Origin: JBQCHF01 sp051954955
GTDB lineage: Bacteria; Actinomycetota; Actinomycetes; Motilibacterales; Motilibacteraceae
Direction: 5' to 3'
DNA length: 64,000 bases
NCBI GenBank assembly: GCA_051954955.1
Contig: JBQCHF010000184.1
Span: forward strand, 11,721-75,720
Part shown: piece by piece, positions 50,853 through 59,212 of the stretch
Numbering within the stretch: the first letter of the stretch is position 1
Layout of the letters: every line of letters starts with the position of its first letter
Translations under genes and position numbers: made by a program
The notes under the pieces: generated by a model
The model's database searches: none
What the model saw: the letters and a program-made list of their open reading frames with translations, nothing else
What the model was told of the DNA's origin: nothing

Positions 50853-51488
50853 TCAGGGGGTGAGGTGGATGGGGACGGCGCGGGCGGCGGCGACGGCGGC
50901 CTCGAGCACGTCACGCCGGGGGTCGGGGACGTCCAGGACCCGCTCGACCACGAGCGGGCGCAGGGGGGCCAGGCGCGGCTCGGACAGCAGGTCGGAGAGC
51001 AGGGTCTTGTCGCCGCCGGTCACCACGGCGTCCAGGGTCAAGGCCTCGGGCAGCAGCAGCCGAGCGACGACGTCGACGGCGGCCTGCACGGCCTCGCGGG
51101 TCTGACCTTCGCGGCGGCGGGCGAAGCGCTGCTGGGACCAACCCCCGGCGGCCGTGCGGCCCTGCACGTGCCTGGAGCCGACCTTGGAGGCGACCAGCCG
51201 CTCCCCCTGCGCCACCCCCACGGCGTAGCCGCCGCGGCGCAGCAGCACCAGGCCGATCCGGCGCAGAGCGAGGGCGTGCGCGACGACGTCGACGCCGTCG
51301 GCCAGCGGTGGGAACGGCACGGTGACCAGGGCCTGCTCGCCGTCGGCCCCGACCAGGCGAAGCGAGCCGTCGTCGAGACGTTCCTGGGCGGCACCCCCGT
51401 GCCGGTCGGCGAAGCCCACCAGCCAGCGCTCGAGCCGCTCGGGCGCGACCTCCACCCAGCGGCCGCCGCCGGCCGCCGGCCTGCTCAC
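50853..51488 (-). CDS. acVLRF1-family peptidyl-tRNA hydrolase (Vms1/eRF1-like release factor)
   Basis: A 211-residue protein. The core GSRHVQGRTAAGGWSQQR then FARRREGQ contains the Gly-x-x-Gln type catalytic loop of Vms1/ANKZF1-like release factors, in an RNase H/eRF1 middle-domain fold. Family knowledge: such proteins cut peptidyl-tRNA on stalled large ribosomal subunits. Later LDAVVTGGDKTLLSDLLSEP is a conserved block. GTG start. It lies next to the suf operon but in its own unit. Confidence 0.85.
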   Translation of the reverse strand: MSRPAAGGGRWVEVAPERLERWLVGFADRHGGAAQERLDDGSLRLVGADGEQALVTVPFPPLADGVDVVAHALALRRIGLVLLRRGGYAVGVAQGERLVASKVGSRHVQGRTAAGGWSQQRFARRREGQTREAVQAAVDVVARLLLPEALTLDAVVTGGDKTLLSDLLSEPRLAPLRPLVVERVLDVPDPRRDVLEAAVAAARAVPIHLTP

Positions 51489-51501
51489 CGCGCTCTAGGC
51501 C

Positions 51502-51831
51502 TCAGACGTTGAAGCCGAGGGCGCGCAGCTGCTCGCGGCCGTCGTCGGTGATCTTGTCCGGGCCCCACGGCGGCATCCAGACCCAGTTGATCCGGAAGTC
51601 GGACACCAGGCCGGACAGCGCCCCGCGGGTCTGGTCCTCGATGACGTCGGTGAGCGGGCAGGCCGCCGAGGTGAGCGTCATGTCGATGGTGGCGATGTTC
51701 CCGTCGTCCACGTGGATGCCGTAGACCAGGCCGAGGTCGACGACGTTGATGCCGAGCTCGGGGTCGACGACGTCGCGCATCGCCTCCTCGACGTCGGCGG
51801 CGTTGGCCGGCAGCGTGCTCTGGTCGGTCAT
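51502..51831 (-). CDS. sufT: Metal-sulfur cluster assembly factor SufT (MIP18/DUF59)
   Basis: A 109-residue DUF59 protein: VEEAMRDVVDPELGINVVDL, then TSAACPLTDVIEDQ with the conserved Cys, and VWMPPWGPDKITDDGREQLR. SufT helps Fe-S cluster maturation or delivery. ATG 51831 follows GGAGGGGAG and overlaps the SufU stop by four bases. Last gene of the suf operon. Confidence 0.93.
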   Translation of the reverse strand: MTDQSTLPANAADVEEAMRDVVDPELGINVVDLGLVYGIHVDDGNIATIDMTLTSAACPLTDVIEDQTRGALSGLVSDFRINWVWMPPWGPDKITDDGREQLRALGFNV

Positions 51832-52331
51832 CGGGTGCTCCCCTCCGGGAGGTGGTCGCTTGTGGTTGCGTGCTCGGCAACAGCGCGGGACACCGCGTCC
51901 TTCCAGGCCATCCAGCCCAGCAGGGCGCACTTGACCCGCGAGGGGTACTGCGCCACGCCGGCGAACGCGACGGCGTCCTCGAGCTGGTCCTCCAGGCCCT
52001 GCGCCCGCTGCACCGCCTCGGTGCGCGAGCCCATCAGGTCGCGGAAGGTCTCGGACAGCTCCAGGCCGCGGGCCACCGGCCGGCCGGTGACCAGCTCGGT
52101 CATCACCGACGTCGAGGCCTGGCTGATCGAGCAGCCCTCGCCCTCGTAGGAGACGTCGGCGACCACCGGCCCGTCCTCGCCGGCGGCCAGGTGCACCCGC
52201 AGGGTGACCTCGTCGCCGCAGGTCGGGTTGACGTGGTGGACCTCGGCCTCGAACGGCTCGCGCAGCCCGCGGTGCCGCGGGTGCTTGTAGTGGTCGAGGA
52301 TGAGGTCCTGGTAGAGCGAATCGAGCTTCAC
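51828..52331 (-). CDS. sufU: Fe-S cluster assembly sulfur-transfer protein SufU
   Basis: A 167-residue IscU-like protein. LYQDLILDHYKHPRHRGLRE starts it; the three cysteines are in NPTCGDEV, GEGCSISQAS and VKCALLGW, as zinc ligands. In actinobacteria and Firmicutes SufU takes sulfur from SufS. GTG 52331 overlaps the sufS stop (GTGA). It replaces SufE, which is absent here. Confidence 0.95.
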   Translation of the reverse strand: MKLDSLYQDLILDHYKHPRHRGLREPFEAEVHHVNPTCGDEVTLRVHLAAGEDGPVVADVSYEGEGCSISQASTSVMTELVTGRPVARGLELSETFRDLMGSRTEAVQRAQGLEDQLEDAVAFAGVAQYPSRVKCALLGWMAWKDAVSRAVAEHATTSDHLPEGSTR

Positions 52332-53635
52332 GAGACGACCCCGAAGAACTCCTGCGCCGCCCGCACGCCCTCCATCAGCGCGTCGACCTCGGACAGGGTG
52401 TTGTAGAGGTAGAAGGTGGCCCGGGTGGTGGCCGGCACGGCGAGCCGGCGGCACACCGGCGCGGCGCAGTGGTGGCCCACCCGCACGGCCACACCGCGGT
52501 CGTCGAGCACCTGGCCGACGTCGTGCGGGTGGATGCCCTCCACGACGAAGGACACCGCTCCCCCGCGGCTCTCGGTGCTCGCCGGCCCGACGATCCGCAC
52601 GCCGGGCAGCGCGGACAGACCCTCGAGCGCGCGCGCGGTGAGCAGGTGCTCGTGCGCGGCGACCCGATCCATGCCGACAGCCGTGAGGTAGTCGACGGCC
52701 GCACCAAGGCCGACGGCCTGGGCGATGTTGGGCACCCCGGCCTCGAACCGCTGCGGCGGCGCGGCGTAGGTGCTGCCCTCCATCCGCACGACCTCGATCA
52801 TCGAGCCGCCGGTCAGGAACGGGGGCATGTCCGCGAGCAGCTCGCGCCGCCCCCACAGCACCCCGACCCCGGTGGGACCGAGCATCTTGTGCCCGGAGAA
52901 CGCGAGGAAGTCGACGTCGAGGGCGCGCACGTCGACCGGCATGTGCGGCACCGACTGGCAGGCGTCGAGCACCACCAGCGCGCCGACCTCGCGGGCCCGC
53001 GCGACGAGCACGTCGACCGGGTTGACCGTGCCGAGGATGTTGGACTGGTGGGTGAACGCGACGATGCGCGCCCGCTCGGTGATCACCGACGCGACGTCGG
53101 AGAGGTCGAGCCGGCCCTCGTCGGTGATGCCGAACCAGCGCAGCGTGGCACCGGTGCGCCGGCACAGCTCCTGCCAGGGCAGCAGGTTGGCGTGGTGCTC
53201 CATCTCGGTGACGACGACCTCGTCCCCGGGGCCGAGCCGGAACCGCTCGGCCTCCGGGCCCGCCGTGGCCGCGTTGCCCATCGCGTAGGCGACGAGGTTG
53301 AGCGACTCGGTGGCGTTCTTGGTGAACACCACCTCGTCCGCCGCCGCGCCGATGAACGCCGCGACCTTCTCCCGGGCGCCCTCGTAGGCGTCGGTGGCCT
53401 CCTCGGCCAGCTGGTGCGCCCCGCGGTGCACCGCCGCGTTGTGCTGCTCGTAGAACGCGCGCTCGGCGTCGAGCACCTGGCGCGGCTTCTGCGAGGTCGC
53501 CCCGCTGTCCAGGTAGACCAGCGGGTTCCCGCGGACCGTCCTGGCCAGGATCGGGAAGTCGGCACGCAAGCGCTCGACGTCGAGGGGAAGGAGCCCCTCG
53601 ACGCCGACCCCCGTGCGGTCCGCGGTTGCGGTCAC
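52328..53635 (-). CDS. sufS: Cysteine desulfurase SufS
   Basis: A 435-residue PLP enzyme giving persulfide from cysteine. Blocks: LVYLDSGATSQKPRQVLDAE, TKNATESLNLVAYA, VVVTEMEHHANLLPW, DACQSVPHMPVDV, the PLP lysine in FLAFSGHKMLGPTGVGVLWG, and the catalytic Cys in VGHHCAAPVCRRL. Type II desulfurase. GTG 53635 overlaps the SufC stop by four bases (GTGA). The N terminus has a 20-residue acidic lead. Confidence 0.96.
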   Translation of the reverse strand: MTATADRTGVGVEGLLPLDVERLRADFPILARTVRGNPLVYLDSGATSQKPRQVLDAERAFYEQHNAAVHRGAHQLAEEATDAYEGAREKVAAFIGAAADEVVFTKNATESLNLVAYAMGNAATAGPEAERFRLGPGDEVVVTEMEHHANLLPWQELCRRTGATLRWFGITDEGRLDLSDVASVITERARIVAFTHQSNILGTVNPVDVLVARAREVGALVVLDACQSVPHMPVDVRALDVDFLAFSGHKMLGPTGVGVLWGRRELLADMPPFLTGGSMIEVVRMEGSTYAAPPQRFEAGVPNIAQAVGLGAAVDYLTAVGMDRVAAHEHLLTARALEGLSALPGVRIVGPASTESRGGAVSFVVEGIHPHDVGQVLDDRGVAVRVGHHCAAPVCRRLAVPATTRATFYLYNTLSEVDALMEGVRAAQEFFGVVS

Positions 53636-54396
53636 GCGCTCGCGCCCGCCGTCACGAAGCGCTCGTAGCCGTTGGCCTCGAGCTCGTCGGCCAGCTCCGG
53701 GCCACCCTCCTCGACCACCCGTCCGGCCACGAAGACGTGGACGAAGTCCGGCTTCACGTAGCGCAGGATGCGGGTGTAGTGGGTGATGAGCAGCACGCCG
53801 ACGTCGCCGGTCTCGCGGACCCGGTTGACGCCCTCGGAGACGATCCGCAGCGCGTCGACGTCCAGGCCCGAGTCGGTCTCGTCCAGCACCGCGATCTTGG
53901 GCTTGAGCAGCTCGAGCTGGAGGATCTCGTGCCGCTTCTTCTCGCCGCCGGAGAAGCCCTCGTTCACATTGCGCTCGGCGAAGGCCGGGTCCATCTGGAG
54001 CCGGCTCATCGACTCCTTGACCTCCTTGACCCAGTGCCGCAGCGCGGGGGCCTCGCCGCGCACGGCGGTGGCCGCGGTGCGCAGGAAGTTCGACACCGAG
54101 ACGCCGGGGACCTCGACCGGATACTGCATGGCCAGGAACAGGCCGGCGCGGGCGCGCTCGTCGACGCTCATGGCGAGCAGGTCCTCGCCGTCGAGGGTCA
54201 CCGTGCCGCCGGTGATCGTGTACTTGGGGTGCCCGGCGATGGAGTAGGCCAGGGTCGACTTGCCCGACCCGTTCGGGCCCATGATCGCGTGGGTCTCGCC
54301 CTGGCGGACGGTGAGGTCGACGCCGCGGAGGATCTCCTTGGTGCCGCCCTCGACGTCGACGGTGACGTGCAGGTCGCGGATCTCGAGCGTGCTCAC
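53632..54396 (-). CDS. sufC: Fe-S assembly ATPase SufC
   Basis: A 254-residue ABC-type soluble ATPase of the SufBCD scaffold. Walker A is IMGPNGSGKSTLAYSIAGHP, signature EGFSGGEKKRHEILQLELLK, Walker B IAVLDETDSGLDVDALRIVS. EGFSGGEKKR and ETDSGLD are SufC hallmarks. It lies between the Rieske and sufS genes; starts seven bases after the Rieske stop. Confidence 0.97.
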   Translation of the reverse strand: MSTLEIRDLHVTVDVEGGTKEILRGVDLTVRQGETHAIMGPNGSGKSTLAYSIAGHPKYTITGGTVTLDGEDLLAMSVDERARAGLFLAMQYPVEVPGVSVSNFLRTAATAVRGEAPALRHWVKEVKESMSRLQMDPAFAERNVNEGFSGGEKKRHEILQLELLKPKIAVLDETDSGLDVDALRIVSEGVNRVRETGDVGVLLITHYTRILRYVKPDFVHVFVAGRVVEEGGPELADELEANGYERFVTAGASA

Positions 54397-54402
54397 AGGA
54401 AC

Positions 54403-54726
54403 TCAGCCCTCCAGCGGTTCGGCGACGTCGACGAGGACGTCGTCGCCGTCGATCTTCACGGGGTAGACGGGGACCGGCTTGGTGGCCGGCAGGCCGGTGG
54501 GACGGCCGGTGGCGAGGTCGAAGCGCGAGCCGTGCAGCCAGCACTCGATGGTGCCGTCCTCCACCTCGCCCTCGGACAGCGCCACGTTGGCGTGGCTGCA
54601 GACGTCGTGGATGGCGTAGAGCTCGCCGTCGCTGCGGACCACCGCGACCGGCTTGCCGTCGACGACGACAGCCTTGGCCGTGCCCTCGGCCACCTCGGCC
54701 AGCGGGCAGGCCTTGGTGAAGCTCAT
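54403..54726 (-). CDS. Rieske-type [2Fe-2S] ferredoxin in the suf operon
   Basis: A 107-residue NirD-like Rieske protein: AIHDVCSHANVALSEGEVED, ECWLHGSRFDLATGRPTGLP. The cluster ligands are CSH and CWLHG (two Cys, two His) in normal spacing. It may supply electrons for cluster assembly or be a ready recipient. ATG 54726 overlaps the sufD stop (ATGA). Its presence between sufD and sufC is usual in several actinobacteria. Confidence 0.92.
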   Translation of the reverse strand: MSFTKACPLAEVAEGTAKAVVVDGKPVAVVRSDGELYAIHDVCSHANVALSEGEVEDGTIECWLHGSRFDLATGRPTGLPATKPVPVYPVKIDGDDVLVDVAEPLEG

Positions 54727-55910
54727 GCCGCACCGCCGGGCTGCACGTCGACCGTGATGTCCGAGCTCTCCAGCTCGCGGTCCAGCGCCGCCATCAGCCG
54801 CTCCTCCACCTCGGGCACGCCGATCCGCCCGACGATGTCGGCGAAGAAGCCGCGCACCACCAGGCGGCGGGCGACGTCCTCGGGGATGCCGCGCGCCTGC
54901 AGGTAGAACAGCTGCTCGTCGTCGAAGCGGCCGGTGGCCGAGGCGTGCCCGGCGCCCTCGATCTCGCCGGTCTCGATCTCCAGGTTCGGGACCGAGTCCG
55001 CCCGCGCGCCGTCGGTGAGGACGAGGTTGCGGTTGAGCTCGTAGGTGTCGGTGCCCTCGGCGGCGGCGCGGATGAGCACGTCGCCGATCCACACGGTGTG
55101 CGCCTCGTCGCCCTGCAGCGCACCCTTGTAGACGACGTTGCTGCGGCAGCGCGGCACGGCGTGGTCGACGAACAACCGGTGCTCGAGGTGCTGGCCGGCG
55201 TCGGCGAAGTAGACCCCCAGCAGCTCGGCGTCACCGCCAGGGCCGTCGTAGGCCACGTTGGGCGCGATCCGCACGACGTCGCCGCCGAGGCTCACCACGA
55301 CGCTCTTGTAGGTGGCGTCGCGGCCGACCTTCACGTGGTGCTGGGAGACGTGCACGGCCGAGTCGTCCCAGTCCTGCACGCTGACCAGCACCAGGCGGGC
55401 GCCGTCGCCGACGCGCACCTCGACGTTGTCGGCGTAGGTGGCCGCGCCGCGGTGGTCGAGCACCACGGTGGCCTCGCCGAACGGCTCGACGTCGACCAGC
55501 AGGTGGCCGTAGGCGGCCGCGTCGGTGCCCTCGCCGCGCAGGGTGACCAGCGTGGCGCGGGACGCCTGCGCCTCCTTGGGCACGGTGAGCACGGTGGCCT
55601 GCTCGAAGCCGGCCCAGGCCAGCGCCGCGGCGCGGTCGGCCGGCGTGCCGGCCTTGCCCAGGCGGGGGTCGTCGCGGCCCACGGTCTCGACGCGCAGCTC
55701 GGGCACGGCGTCGACCTCGACGACGACCTTGCCGCCGGCAGGGGCCGAGCCGTCGACCAGGCCGCGCAGGCGCTCGAGCGGAGTGAACCGCCAGTCCTCC
55801 TCGCGGCCCGTCGGGACGGTGAAGTCCGACGGGTCGTAGGAGGTCAGCCGCTCGCCGCGGTCCTGCTCGGGGACGACCCCGTGGCTGTGGGGAGTGAGAA
55901 GGTCCGGCAT
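54723..55910 (-). CDS. sufD: Fe-S cluster assembly protein SufD
   Basis: A 395-residue SufBD-family scaffold subunit. A variable N-terminal helical part (DFTVPTGREEDWRFTPLERL) precedes a beta-helix core, VVLDHRGAATYADNVEVRVG, and the C-terminal block LFYLQARGIPEDVARRLVVR plus FFADIVGRIG. With SufB and SufC it builds the cluster. Gap of one base after the SufB stop. Confidence 0.95.
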   Translation of the reverse strand: MPDLLTPHSHGVVPEQDRGERLTSYDPSDFTVPTGREEDWRFTPLERLRGLVDGSAPAGGKVVVEVDAVPELRVETVGRDDPRLGKAGTPADRAAALAWAGFEQATVLTVPKEAQASRATLVTLRGEGTDAAAYGHLLVDVEPFGEATVVLDHRGAATYADNVEVRVGDGARLVLVSVQDWDDSAVHVSQHHVKVGRDATYKSVVVSLGGDVVRIAPNVAYDGPGGDAELLGVYFADAGQHLEHRLFVDHAVPRCRSNVVYKGALQGDEAHTVWIGDVLIRAAAEGTDTYELNRNLVLTDGARADSVPNLEIETGEIEGAGHASATGRFDDEQLFYLQARGIPEDVARRLVVRGFFADIVGRIGVPEVEERLMAALDRELESSDITVDVQPGGAA

Positions 55911-55911
55911 G

Positions 55912-57324
55912 TCAGCCGACGGCCCCTTCCATCTGCAGCTCGATCAGGCGGTTGAGCTCGAGGGCGTACTCCATGGGCAGCTCGCGCGCGATCGGCTCGA
56001 CGAAGCCGCGCACAATCATCGCCATGGCCTCCTCCTCGGTCATGCCCCGGCTCATCAGGTAGAAGAGCTGATCCTCGCTGACCTTGGAGACGGTGGCCTC
56101 GTGGCCCATCTCGACGTCGTCCTCGCGGACGTCGACGTAGGGGTAGGTGTCCGAGCGGCTGATCTGGTCGACCAGCAGCGCGTCGCAGCGCACCGTGCTC
56201 TTGGAGTGGTGCGCGCCCTCCTGCACCTGGACCAGGCCGCGGTAGGAGGTGCGGCCACCGCCGCGAGCCACCGACTTGGACACGATGGAAGAGGAGGTGA
56301 ACGGCGCCGCGTGCACCATCTTCGACCCGGCGTCCTGGTGCTGGCCCTCGCCGGCGAAGGCGATGGACAGCGTCTCGCCCTTGGCGTGCGGGCCGAGCAG
56401 GTAGACGGCCGGGTACTTCATGGTGACCTTGGAGCCTATGTTGCCGTCGATCCACTCCATGGTGGCGCCCTCGTGGGCGGCGGCGCGCTTGGTCACCAGG
56501 TTGTAGACGTTGTTCGACCAGTTCTGGATGGTCGTGTAGCGGACCCGGGCGCCCTTCTTCACGACGATCTCGACCACGGCCGAGTGCAGCGAGTCGCTCT
56601 TGTAGATCGGCGCCGTGCAGCCCTCGACGTAGTGCACGTACGAGTCCTCGTCGGCGATGATCAGCGTGCGCTCGAACTGGCCCATGTTCTCGGTGTTGAT
56701 CCGGAAGTAGGCCTGCAGCGGGATCTCGACGTGGACGCCCTTGGGCACGTAGATGAACGAGCCGCCGGACCACACCGCGGTGTTGAGCGCGGCGAACTTG
56801 TTGTCGCCGACCGGGATGACCGAGCCGAAGTACTCCTTGAACAGCTCCGGGTGCTCGCGCAGGCCCGAGTCGGTGTCCAGGAAGATAACGCCCTGCTCCT
56901 CGAGGTCCTCGCGGATCTGGTGGTAGACCACCTCGGACTCGTACTGCGCGGCGACGCCGGCGATGAGGCGCTGCTTCTCCGCCTCCGGGATGCCCAGCCG
57001 GTCGTAGGTGTTGCGGATGTCCGCGGGCAGGTCGTCCCAGCTGGCCGCCTGCTTCTCGGTGGAGCGGACGAAGTACTTGATGTTCTGGAAGTCGATGTCG
57101 GACAGGTCCGAGCCCCAGGTGGGCATCGGCTTCTTGTCGAACAGGCGCAGCGCCTTCAGGCGCAGCGCGAGCATCCACTCCGGCTCATTCTTCTTGGCCG
57201 AGATGTCCCGGACGACCTCCTCCGACAGACCGCGGCGCGCGGAGGCGCCGGCGACGTCGGAGTCGGCCCAGCCGTACTCGTAGGTGCCCAGGCCCTCGAG
57301 CTCGGGGCGTGCGACGGAGGTCAT
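55912..57324 (-). CDS. sufB: Fe-S cluster assembly protein SufB
   Basis: A 470-residue scaffold subunit. Landmarks: GLSEEVVRDISAKKNEPEWM, WGSDLSDIDFQNIKYFVRST, SVIPVGDNKFAALNTAVWSG, YVPKGVHVEIPLQAYFRINT, YVHYVEGCTAPIYKSDSLHS, and the C-terminal LFYLMSRGMTEEEAMAMIVR. No intein is present, unlike SufB in M. tuberculosis. ATG 57324 overlaps the SufR stop (ATGA); GGGAGG is upstream. Confidence 0.97.
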   Translation of the reverse strand: MTSVARPELEGLGTYEYGWADSDVAGASARRGLSEEVVRDISAKKNEPEWMLALRLKALRLFDKKPMPTWGSDLSDIDFQNIKYFVRSTEKQAASWDDLPADIRNTYDRLGIPEAEKQRLIAGVAAQYESEVVYHQIREDLEEQGVIFLDTDSGLREHPELFKEYFGSVIPVGDNKFAALNTAVWSGGSFIYVPKGVHVEIPLQAYFRINTENMGQFERTLIIADEDSYVHYVEGCTAPIYKSDSLHSAVVEIVVKKGARVRYTTIQNWSNNVYNLVTKRAAAHEGATMEWIDGNIGSKVTMKYPAVYLLGPHAKGETLSIAFAGEGQHQDAGSKMVHAAPFTSSSIVSKSVARGGGRTSYRGLVQVQEGAHHSKSTVRCDALLVDQISRSDTYPYVDVREDDVEMGHEATVSKVSEDQLFYLMSRGMTEEEAMAMIVRGFVEPIARELPMEYALELNRLIELQMEGAVG

Positions 57325-58166
57325 GCGGGTGTCCTCCCGGACGTTGCGGACAGGGCGGTGCTCGAACTGCTCGAACTGCTGGTCGTGCTGGACTTCTCCC
57401 CCGGCGCGCCCCCCGACACCTCGGCGGACGGGACGCGGGGGACGTGGGTGGTGCAGACGCCGTCGCCGTGGGCGATGGTGGCCAGCCGCTGCACGTGGGT
57501 GCCGAGCAACTCGGCGAAGACCTCGGTCTCGGCATCGCACAGCTGGGGGAAGCGCTCGGCCACGTGCGCGACCGGGCAGTGGTGCTGGCACAGCTGCGCG
57601 CTGCCGACGTCGGTGGTGCGGGCCGAGGCGGCGTAGCCGGCGCCGGAGAGCGCCTCGGCCAGCGCCTCGATCCGCTCGGTGCCGTCGGCGTCCCCACCCA
57701 CGCCCTCGACGACGGGGCGCAGCCGGTCGGCCAGGCCGGCTACCCGGGCTCGGGCGAACTCGCGGACGGCGTCCTCGCCGGCCCGGGCCGCGAGGAACTC
57801 CAGCGCGGTGGCGGCGAGCTCGTCGTAGGCCTGGTCGAACGCGTCGCGGCCGGCGGGGGTGAGCGCGAAGGCCTTGGCCGGGCGCCCGCGCCCGCGGGGG
57901 CCACGGCTGCGGGCCTCGCGCTGCTCCACCAGGCCCTCAACCAGCAGGGCGTCGAGGTGGCGGCGCACAGCGGCCGGGGTGACCTCCAGCCGCTCGGCCA
58001 GCTCGGCCGCGGTGGAGGCGCCGTTCTCGAGGATGGAGCGGGCGACGCGGCGGCGGGAGACCCGCTCGCCGTCGGCGTGGGTCTGGCTGGAAGTGTGCGC
58101 ACCGGCACCGGCGGGCACGGCGGTGGCCGTCCCGGCAGGCGTCTGGTGGGTGGGCACGAATTCCAC
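57321..58166 (-). CDS. sufR: Fe-S responsive transcriptional regulator SufR
   Basis: A 281-residue winged-helix regulator heading the suf operon. HTH: SILENGASTAAELAERLEVT, then PAAVRRHLDALLVEGLVEQR. Cluster-binding cysteines occur in LCQHHCPVAHVAERFPQLCD and GDGVCTTH. The last 30 residues are a Ser-rich tail (STTSSSSSSSTALSATSG) not typical of the family. GTG 58166 is used. SufR represses suf genes when its cluster is intact. Confidence 0.92.
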   Translation of the reverse strand: MEFVPTHQTPAGTATAVPAGAGAHTSSQTHADGERVSRRRVARSILENGASTAAELAERLEVTPAAVRRHLDALLVEGLVEQREARSRGPRGRGRPAKAFALTPAGRDAFDQAYDELAATALEFLAARAGEDAVREFARARVAGLADRLRPVVEGVGGDADGTERIEALAEALSGAGYAASARTTDVGSAQLCQHHCPVAHVAERFPQLCDAETEVFAELLGTHVQRLATIAHGDGVCTTHVPRVPSAEVSGGAPGEKSSTTSSSSSSSTALSATSGRTPA

Positions 58167-58183
58167 AACGACATCATCACGTT
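58167..58183. promoter_or_regulatory. Candidate SufR operator / suf promoter region
   Basis: AACG (58167-58170) and CGTT (58180-58183) form a short inverted repeat immediately upstream of the sufR GTG. The AT-richer stretch around TTATTCATG is unusual in this genome and would be the leftward promoter. Autoregulation by SufR is known for the family; this exact site is inferred. Confidence 0.35.
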
Positions 58184-58276
58184 ATTCATGCCCGTCCGCA
58201 AACGCGGGGGGTGCACCCGTTCAGCCCGCCCACCCCCGACCGGTGGCGCTGCGTGCCCCGACCTACAGTGGACGCC

Positions 58277-59212
58277 GTGGAACTGGCGGTCGAGGTCCCT
58301 GCTGTCGAGGTGGAGGGTCTCGTCAAGCGCTACGGCGCGAAGACCGCCGTCGACGGCCTGTCGCTGCGGGTCCGCGCGGGCGCCGTCACCGCCGTGCTGG
58401 GCCCGAACGGGGCCGGCAAGACCTCCACGATCGAGTGCTGCGAGGGCTACCGCCGTCCCGACGGCGGCCGGGTCCGGGTGCTCGGGCTGGACCCCCAGCG
58501 CGACGCCGCCGCCCTGCGCCCCCGGATCGGCGTCATGCTCCAGTCCGGCGGCATCTACCCCAGCGCCCGCGCCGTCGAGATGCTCCGGCACGTCGCCCGC
58601 CTGCACGCTCACCCGCTCGACGTCGACGAGCTGGTCGACCGCCTCGGGCTGGGCAGCGCCGGGCGCACCCCCTACCGGCGGCTGTCCGGCGGCCAGCAGC
58701 AGCGGCTCGCCCTCGCCCTGGCCGTGGTGGGCCGGCCGGAGCTGGTGTTCCTGGACGAGCCCACCGCCGGGCTGGACCCGCAGGCGCGCCGCGCCACCTG
58801 GGAGCTGGTCGAGCAGCTGCGCACCGACGGCGTCGCCGTCGTCCTCACCACGCACTACATGGACGAGGCCGAGCGGCTGGCCGACCACGTCTACGTCGTC
58901 GACGCCGGCACGGTCGTCGCCGACGGCAGCCCCGAGGTGCTCACCAGCGCCGGCGCGGAGGACTCGCTGCGCTTCGCCGGGCCCCCGCGGCTGGACCTGG
59001 ACACGCTGGTCAAGGCGCTACCCGAGGGCTCGCGCGCCACCGAGACCGCGCCCGGGCAGTACCTGGTGGAGGGCCCGATGGGCCCGCAGCTGCTGGCCAC
59101 CGTCACCTCCTGGTGCGCCGCGCACGGCGTGATGCCCGAGGGGCTGTCGGTGGGCCGGCGCACCCTCGAGGACGTGTTCCTCGACCTCACCGGACGGGAG
59201 CTGCGCGCATGA
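58277..59212 (+). CDS. ABC-2 type efflux transporter, ATP-binding subunit
   Basis: A 311-residue DrrA-like ATPase: VEGLVKRYGAKTAVDGLSLR, Walker A LGPNGAGKTSTIECCEGYRR, signature YRRLSGGQQQRLALALAVVG, Walker B LVFLDEPTAGLDPQARRATW, switch LTTHYMDEAERL, and the end VGRRTLEDVFLDLTGRELRA usual for this class. TACAGT ends seven bases before GTG 58277, chosen as start. The stop overlaps the permease start. Matches the Rv1458c/Rv1457c position beside sufR. Confidence 0.92.
   Translation: MELAVEVPAVEVEGLVKRYGAKTAVDGLSLRVRAGAVTAVLGPNGAGKTSTIECCEGYRRPDGGRVRVLGLDPQRDAAALRPRIGVMLQSGGIYPSARAVEMLRHVARLHAHPLDVDELVDRLGLGSAGRTPYRRLSGGQQQRLALALAVVGRPELVFLDEPTAGLDPQARRATWELVEQLRTDGVAVVLTTHYMDEAERLADHVYVVDAGTVVADGSPEVLTSAGAEDSLRFAGPPRLDLDTLVKALPEGSRATETAPGQYLVEGPMGPQLLATVTSWCAAHGVMPEGLSVGRRTLEDVFLDLTGRELRA

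Noticed and set aside
56055..57178. Intein or break in SufB
   Set aside because: SufB was checked because M. tuberculosis SufB carries an intein. Here the protein is continuous at normal length with all landmark motifs.
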